Shown here: piece by piece, positions 6,168 through 11,272 of the stretch
Position numbering within the stretch: position 1 is the first letter of the stretch
How the letters are laid out: each line of letters opens with the position of its first letter
Origin: Salinivirga sp035268865
GTDB lineage: Bacteria; Bacteroidota; Bacteroidia; Bacteroidales; Salinivirgaceae
Assembly (NCBI RefSeq): GCF_035268865.1
Contig: NZ_DATFKB010000123.1
Span: 1-11,272, forward strand
DNA length: 11,272 bases
Direction: 5' to 3'
Made by a program: the position numbers and the translations under genes
The notes under the pieces: generated by a model
Databases searched by the model: none
Seen by the model: the letters and a program-made list of their open reading frames with translations, nothing else
Told to the model about the DNA's origin: nothing

Positions 6168-8756
6168 ATGTTTTTTCGCATTACCTCCTTTATAGTCTTT
6201 TTACTCTTTATATCCCGTGCGCTGGCAGGACCTATTGATAGCCTGCTAATTCGCATTGATGATAGTAATGAGCATGAAAGGTTTGACCTATGGACTCAGG
6301 TTGGACTTCATTACCGCGAAGCCGGCAACTTTGATAGTGCAAATATTGCTTTCCATCAGGCAGAGAAGTATATCGTAAATGAAGTTCAAAAAGGTAATTA
6401 TTTGCATAACCTCGGGAGCTTAAACTGGCGCTTCGGTAAGTATGAAAAAGCTGAGCAGTGGTATGACAGCGCCATAACAATTCGTGAAAAACTTCATGAT
6501 ACAGCCGGAGTTATGAAGTCCAGGTATTACTTAACGCTTGTATACAGGGATTTGTCTCAATACGATAAAGCTGCAAATCTTACTCGTTCGCTAATTCAAC
6601 TTTCATTGGCACAAAAAGATTCAGCATCGCTTGCAGACATGTACAATCATTTAGGCGGCATATTTCTCAGATTAAATCAATATGATAGTGCCTCTTCATG
6701 GTATAAAAAAGCCATAGATATACGTTTTGCAATGAATGATTCGGTGAAAATGGCTGACAGTTATTCCAACATGGGCAAAATTGCACGTGAGCAAAGCCTT
6801 TATCCTGAAGCAGTAGATTATTACAAACAGGCACTTGAAATATATGCAGCAATAGGTAAGCATAAGAAAGAGGCTTATACCCGTTTGCTTTTAGGCGGTA
6901 CTTACTGGGCTGCTAAAATGTATCAGGAGGCTTTAAGGCAGTATCTTACAAGCCAGCAGCTTTATGAGCGTATGAGAAATAAGCAGCAGGTTGCCTCTAC
7001 ACTTAAAAATATTGGACTTATTTACCGCGATATAGGCAATATCGACAAGGCTGTAGAATATCATATCCGTTCACTGGAGCTTTACCGGGCAATAGACAAC
7101 AAACCTATGATTGGTATAGCTATAAATATTTTAGCTGGTGATTATTGGTCGGCAGGGAATTATAACCAGGCCCTGGACACCTATTTAAAAGCATTGGCAG
7201 TTAGAAAAGAACTTGGGAATAAAAGCCACATAGCCGGAAGTTACAATAATGTTGCCCTCGCTTATAAAAGTCTTGATAAAACAGACTCTGCCCTTGTGAA
7301 TTATCGCAGGGCAATGGATATATATACAAAAATAAATGATCAGCGCAATGTAGCTGCAATGCTTAATAATATTGGTAATTTATATAAGAAAAATGAGCAG
7401 TGGGATTCGGCTGGAGTATATTTGCAGAACGCTTTAAAACTGCGCGAGACTATTGGTCACAAACAGGGAATAGGCTATAGTGCATTAAACCTGGCCCAGG
7501 TTTTAAAGAAACAAAAGAGATTAACCGGAAGTTTGAAATTACTTACAAAAGCAGAGCAGGTTGGCAGGGGTTTAAAAGACCAGTATTTAATACAGGAAAG
7601 TTCTTTGCTGCTTTCTGAAATACACGATAAACTAGGTAATCACGAAAAGGCCTTTAGTTATTATAGAGAGTACCATGAAGCAGAGCGAAAACTTCAGGTT
7701 GATGAATCTATACGTCGAGTGGCCGATATGCAAATACGTTTCGAAGCTGAAAAGCGCAAGCGAATCGTTGAAAAGAAAGATGCTGAGCTTAAACAGCAAG
7801 CGATGCGTATTTATTTTCTTACAGGCGGCCTCTTATTGCTTGTGTTTTTAATTATTGTTGTAATTATTGCCTTTATTCAAAAACGCCGTTCCAATAAGCT
7901 GTTGGCTATACGTAACCATGAAATTAAAGAGCAAAATGCCGAGATTGAGGCGCAAAGGGACCTTGCAGAGCAGCAGCGTGATAAAATATCAGAGCAAAAC
8001 GAAAAGATTAAGGATAGCATTCTATATGCAAGGCGTATACAAAACGCATTGTTGCCACCCGACGACCAGATGGAGAAACTGTTGAAGCAACATTTTATTT
8101 TATTTAAACCCAGGGATGTTGTTAGCGGAGATTTCTATTATTTTCAGCAATATAGAGAATTTACAGTTATTGCTGCTGCAGACTGCACTGGTCATGGCGT
8201 TCCCGGTGCATTTATGAGTATGTTGGGTATTTCGGTCTTAAATGAGATAATGGCTACAGGCGAATTTAAAGATGCTGCAGGAATTTTAGAAATCTTGCGC
8301 AAAAAAGTAAAGAAAAACTTACACCAAACCTCAGTAAAAGATTCTAACAGCGATGGTATGGATCTGGCTTTGGTGATTTTAGACAGGCAAAAAATGAAAC
8401 TCGATTTTGCCGGGGCCAATAATCCGCTGGTGATTGTTAGAAATAACCAGATTATTACGATAGAAGGTGACAGAATGCCTATTGGGGTGCATATTTATGA
8501 TGAAGAAGATTTTAAAAATCATGAGGTTAAACTTGAAAAAGCCGACAAAATATATATGTTTTCAGATGGCTTTGTAGATCAGTTTGGTGGTAAAAAGGGA
8601 AGAAAATTAATGTCGAAAAACTTTAAAAACCTGTTGCTCGAAACATCAAAATATGATATGAAAGAGCAGAAAGAGAAGCTTGATAAGTTTTTTGTTAAAT
8701 GGAAAAATGATTACAGGCAAATTGATGATGTGGTAGTAATGGGTTTAGAAATATAG
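6168..8756 (+). CDS. TPR sensor protein with SpoIIE/PP2C phosphatase domain
   Basis: An 862-residue membrane protein predicted to dephosphorylate a Ser/Thr-phosphorylated partner on cue from outside. A signal peptide (1-20, ALA before the cut) precedes about 11 TPR units in exact 40-residue steps (small or Gly position at 46, 83 and then every 40 to 483). A charged helix, a transmembrane segment (548-570) and a coiled coil (about 577-617) follow. The cytoplasmic domain starts with the hallmark SILYARRIQNALLPP (617-631) and carries the PP2C metal-binding acids: Asp655 (SGDF), Asp672 (ADCTGHG), Asp729 and Asp732 (DGMD), Asp800 (SDGF) and Asp853/854 (QIDDVV). The domain looks catalytically intact. 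I start at the ATG 6168 rather than the in-frame TTG 6159, because it gives a cleaner signal peptide. Usual targets of such phosphatases are anti-anti-sigma proteins, and none is present here. Confidence 0.95.
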   Translation: MFFRITSFIVFLLFISRALAGPIDSLLIRIDDSNEHERFDLWTQVGLHYREAGNFDSANIAFHQAEKYIVNEVQKGNYLHNLGSLNWRFGKYEKAEQWYDSAITIREKLHDTAGVMKSRYYLTLVYRDLSQYDKAANLTRSLIQLSLAQKDSASLADMYNHLGGIFLRLNQYDSASSWYKKAIDIRFAMNDSVKMADSYSNMGKIAREQSLYPEAVDYYKQALEIYAAIGKHKKEAYTRLLLGGTYWAAKMYQEALRQYLTSQQLYERMRNKQQVASTLKNIGLIYRDIGNIDKAVEYHIRSLELYRAIDNKPMIGIAINILAGDYWSAGNYNQALDTYLKALAVRKELGNKSHIAGSYNNVALAYKSLDKTDSALVNYRRAMDIYTKINDQRNVAAMLNNIGNLYKKNEQWDSAGVYLQNALKLRETIGHKQGIGYSALNLAQVLKKQKRLTGSLKLLTKAEQVGRGLKDQYLIQESSLLLSEIHDKLGNHEKAFSYYREYHEAERKLQVDESIRRVADMQIRFEAEKRKRIVEKKDAELKQQAMRIYFLTGGLLLLVFLIIVVIIAFIQKRRSNKLLAIRNHEIKEQNAEIEAQRDLAEQQRDKISEQNEKIKDSILYARRIQNALLPPDDQMEKLLKQHFILFKPRDVVSGDFYYFQQYREFTVIAAADCTGHGVPGAFMSMLGISVLNEIMATGEFKDAAGILEILRKKVKKNLHQTSVKDSNSDGMDLALVILDRQKMKLDFAGANNPLVIVRNNQIITIEGDRMPIGVHIYDEEDFKNHEVKLEKADKIYMFSDGFVDQFGGKKGRKLMSKNFKNLLLETSKYDMKEQKEKLDKFFVKWKNDYRQIDDVVVMGLEI

Positions 8757-8793
8757 TTGATTTTCTATAGTTTTTATAGTAAATTGTCTGCCT

Positions 8794-9564
8794 ATGGCAA
8801 CAATGCAACCAAATATTCTTATAATTGATGACGACAGGGTCAGCCAAATTTATTTGGGAGAATTAATTGGTACCCTAATCCCAGGGGCATCAGTAGTTAA
8901 AGCTGATAGCGGCGAGAAAGCACTTGATCTGATTAATAGAATTGATTTTGACTTCGTGTTTTCTGATATTCGAATGCCCGGTCTTTCCGGTGAAACCCTA
9001 TTCGAAGAATTGGTGAAGGCTACAAAGAAATGCGAAAATTGCCGAATTTATGCTATATCAGGAATTTCGGAGCAAGATACGCTCAATATTAGAAATGCAG
9101 GAGCAGTAGCTGTTCTCCGTAAACCCATAGATAAATTTCGTTTAGAAGAATTATTTTTTGGAAACGTTAGGCCTGAAGATGAAAAAAACAAATTTAGTGA
9201 GGCAAATAGAGAATCTTTAATAGATCCGCAAAAAATAATTAAGCTTTACGAATATAATTATGATAAAGTAGCCCAGATACTTAAGTTATATCAGCAAACA
9301 CTGCCAGATCAAATGAACCGGCTGCAAATTGAATGGGATGCGCGCAACTATGAGGAGGTCCGGAATTTGGGGCATTCTCTTAAAAATTCTTTCACTTATC
9401 TGGGTGCCGATATACTTAAAGAGAAGGCGCACAGTCTTGAAAATATTATTGAAGGGCGGACCGAAATTGCATATGTTGATAGCATTGTAAATGATATTTC
9501 GGGAGCATCCAGGGGTATTGAGAAAAAAATTGCAGAATTAATAGAATCCTATGAGCATAAATAA
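8794..9564 (+). CDS. Response regulator receiver-HPt phosphorelay protein
   Basis: A 256-residue cytoplasmic two-domain signalling protein. The N-terminal receiver (about 6-125) has the acidic pocket DDD (12-14), phosphoacceptor Asp58 in SDIRMPG, switch Ser89 in AISG and Lys110 in RKP. The C-terminal domain (about 145-250) looks like a histidine phosphotransfer (HPt) helical bundle, with His194 in GHSLKNSFTYLGA close to the family's HSLKGxxxxLGA pattern. There is no DNA-binding or enzymatic output, so its job should be passing phosphate between a kinase and another receiver. It lies 37 bases after the phosphatase gene with no terminator between, and its last 14 bases overlap the next gene, so it is almost certainly in one operon with both TPR proteins. 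An ATG three codons later (8803) is an alternative start; neither has a Shine-Dalgarno. Confidence 0.93.
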   Translation: MATMQPNILIIDDDRVSQIYLGELIGTLIPGASVVKADSGEKALDLINRIDFDFVFSDIRMPGLSGETLFEELVKATKKCENCRIYAISGISEQDTLNIRNAGAVAVLRKPIDKFRLEELFFGNVRPEDEKNKFSEANRESLIDPQKIIKLYEYNYDKVAQILKLYQQTLPDQMNRLQIEWDARNYEEVRNLGHSLKNSFTYLGADILKEKAHSLENIIEGRTEIAYVDSIVNDISGASRGIEKKIAELIESYEHK

Positions 9565-11272
9565 GAGGCTGTTTTTTATAATACTTCTCATGCCGTTGCT
9601 TTTTGGAAAGGCCCTGATCTCACAGCCTGATACAAGTATTTACATCAACAAGGTTTCTTATTACCGTACATTTGCAGAAGAGCATTTGTACAATTCCGAT
9701 TCCGTCTTGCAGATGATTAACAGGGGTATTGAACTTGCTGTGGCTGCCTCCGATACAAATTATCAGCACGTTTTTTACACTTTAAAAGGCGATTTTCTGA
9801 AACACGATAATAAATACGAACAGGCACTCGATTCTTATAAAAATGCTCTTGATGTTATTGAAAGTGACGAAAAAGGTGAAAAACGGGCACAAATTACAAA
9901 GAAAATAGGGGCCCTGCATTGGAAATATAATTATTACAAAAATGCGAACAAAAATTTTCAGCAAGCCCTCTATATATACCAGCAATTAGGCGATGCTATT
10001 GAAGTTGGTAAGACTTTTAATAACCTTGGTACTATTTCTCGTGATGTGTCCAGGATGGATTCTGCCCTCTATTATTATAGAAAAGCGCTCACCATTTTTA
10101 ATGAAGCCCAGGAGGAAAGGTGGGTGGCACATACGCTTAATCTTATTGGCAATACTTATTTACAATTAAATAATACGAATAAAGCCATTGAGCATTATAA
10201 AGAATCGCTTGACTTACGAAGAGCATTTAATGATAGTATTGCTATTTCTAAGTCGCTCACCAACATTGCAAGGGTATATAAACGCAACAAACAATTTGAG
10301 CAAAGTCTTGAATATTTCAATAAAGCATTGGAAACTCGGCAGAACCTCAATGAAATGACTTTAGTTGCCTCAAGTTTAAATGATATCGGCGGACTTTATA
10401 GATCTATGGGCAATTATGCAAAAGCTATCGAATACTTTCAGAGGGCGCTGATAATCAGGAGGCAAAAAAGCGATCAGCTGGATGTGGCTGCCTCATTGTT
10501 GAATGTTGGAAGCATCTATAAAGAGTTGGAATTACCAGAAACCGCACTTGAATATTATACAGAAGCTTTAGAAATTTACCAGCAAATAGGCGATGAAATA
10601 CGCATCAGTAACTCCTTAAACTACATTGGAGGGGTATATTATAAACAAGGTGAATATGATCATGCACTTGATTACTTTTTGAGTGCACTCGGTTACAGAG
10701 AAGTGGTTGGCGATCAGCTTCAGATTGCCGGTTTGCTCAATAATGTGGCCATGATTTATAAAAACATGGGCAATTATGAAAAATCACTTGAATACTATCA
10801 AAAAGCACTTGAGCATTATAAGAATCATGGCGATAAAAAGTTTTATGCTGCTACGCAAAACCACATAGGGAATTTATTCATTGAAAAGGAAGCGTATGAT
10901 GAAGCCCTTGAGTGGCTGAAAAAAGCTTATACACAGCGCCGTAAAATAGGAGATGATTTTGGGTTTGCCCACTCTGCGCTGGATATAGGCAGCGTTTATT
11001 TAAAGCTCAGTAAAGAGGCCGCGGCTATGGCCTTTTTGATGAAATCATTAAAGGTCGCTAAAGAACTAAATAATTTTCAGCTTTTGCGCGATGTGTATTT
11101 TACACTGTACAAGGTTAGCAAAGCTATGAGAAGAGAGCATGCAGCCTTGCGCTACCATGAAAAATATGCAGCATGGAAAGATTCGGTATTTAATCACCAA
11201 ACACTTGAAAAAATTACCCGTGTGCAAATGCAAAATGAAGCTGAACGCACAAGGTTAAAAATAGCTTTTGAG
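9551..11272 (+). CDS. TPR sensor protein, 3' end outside window
   Basis: An open frame of 574 codons without a stop reaches the window edge, so the C-terminus is missing. Residues 1-24 are a signal peptide (hydrophobic LFFIILLMPLLFG). About 11 TPR units follow in exact 40-residue register: the small-residue position recurs at 120, 160, 200 and every 40 to 480, most units reading like LNNIGxxYxxxGxYxxALxYYxKAL. Residues 545-574 are a charged helix (RVQMQNEAERTR) resembling the pre-membrane helix of the upstream phosphatase protein (DMQIRFEAEKRKR). By analogy a transmembrane segment and a cytoplasmic output domain should follow: a histidine kinase would suit the neighbouring relay protein, but a second SpoIIE phosphatase or an HTH domain is possible. 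The start overlaps the receiver-HPt gene by 14 bases, indicating coupled translation. Confidence 0.9.
   Translation, partial: MSINKRLFFIILLMPLLFGKALISQPDTSIYINKVSYYRTFAEEHLYNSDSVLQMINRGIELAVAASDTNYQHVFYTLKGDFLKHDNKYEQALDSYKNALDVIESDEKGEKRAQITKKIGALHWKYNYYKNANKNFQQALYIYQQLGDAIEVGKTFNNLGTISRDVSRMDSALYYYRKALTIFNEAQEERWVAHTLNLIGNTYLQLNNTNKAIEHYKESLDLRRAFNDSIAISKSLTNIARVYKRNKQFEQSLEYFNKALETRQNLNEMTLVASSLNDIGGLYRSMGNYAKAIEYFQRALIIRRQKSDQLDVAASLLNVGSIYKELELPETALEYYTEALEIYQQIGDEIRISNSLNYIGGVYYKQGEYDHALDYFLSALGYREVVGDQLQIAGLLNNVAMIYKNMGNYEKSLEYYQKALEHYKNHGDKKFYAATQNHIGNLFIEKEAYDEALEWLKKAYTQRRKIGDDFGFAHSALDIGSVYLKLSKEAAAMAFLMKSLKVAKELNNFQLLRDVYFTLYKVSKAMRREHAALRYHEKYAAWKDSVFNHQTLEKITRVQMQNEAERTRLKIAFE

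Noticed and set aside
9782..9985. Reverse-strand open frame rich in Phe and Ile
   Set aside because: It is the antisense of the TPR protein's Lys/Asn-rich codons. The + strand frame is open through the whole region and carries clear TPR units.

Overview
The window looks like a stretch of a Bacteroidetes (Bacteroidota) chromosome. The evidence is low-GC coding DNA, start codons mostly without Shine-Dalgarno sequences, one promoter -7 element matching the phylum's TAnnTTTG pattern, a lipoprotein with an acidic export-like signal after its lipid cysteine, and a secreted subtilase that appears to end in a type IX secretion sorting domain. Genus or family cannot be fixed from the sequence. All genes are on the + strand and no mobile element, CRISPR array, tRNA or pseudogene was seen.

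Left edge (1-323): the 3' half of a 5S rRNA, so an rRNA operon lies just upstream. It is closed by a strong intrinsic terminator at 87-120. About 200 AT-rich bases follow, with a likely promoter just ahead of the first protein gene. Housekeeping and envelope block (324-6117): a secreted MORN-repeat protein; mnmA (tRNA 2-thiouridylase) after a 119-base gap; then a tight overlapping trio of a lipoprotein, a secreted S8 serine protease and xseA (exonuclease VII large subunit). No xseB follows xseA.

Signalling block (6168-11272): a membrane protein with about 11 periplasmic TPR repeats and a cytoplasmic SpoIIE/PP2C phosphatase; a receiver-HPt phosphorelay protein; and a second secreted or membrane TPR protein that overlaps the receiver-HPt gene and runs off the window. 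The two TPR proteins share one architecture, each with TPR units in an exact 40-residue register, and they flank the relay protein. I infer an envelope-sensing pathway in which TPR sensors feed a His-Asp relay and a Ser/Thr phosphatase output. The output domain of the last protein lies outside the window, so the circuit cannot be completed from here. This block is the most interesting part of the window. Its parts are known families, and only the combination deserves a second look.
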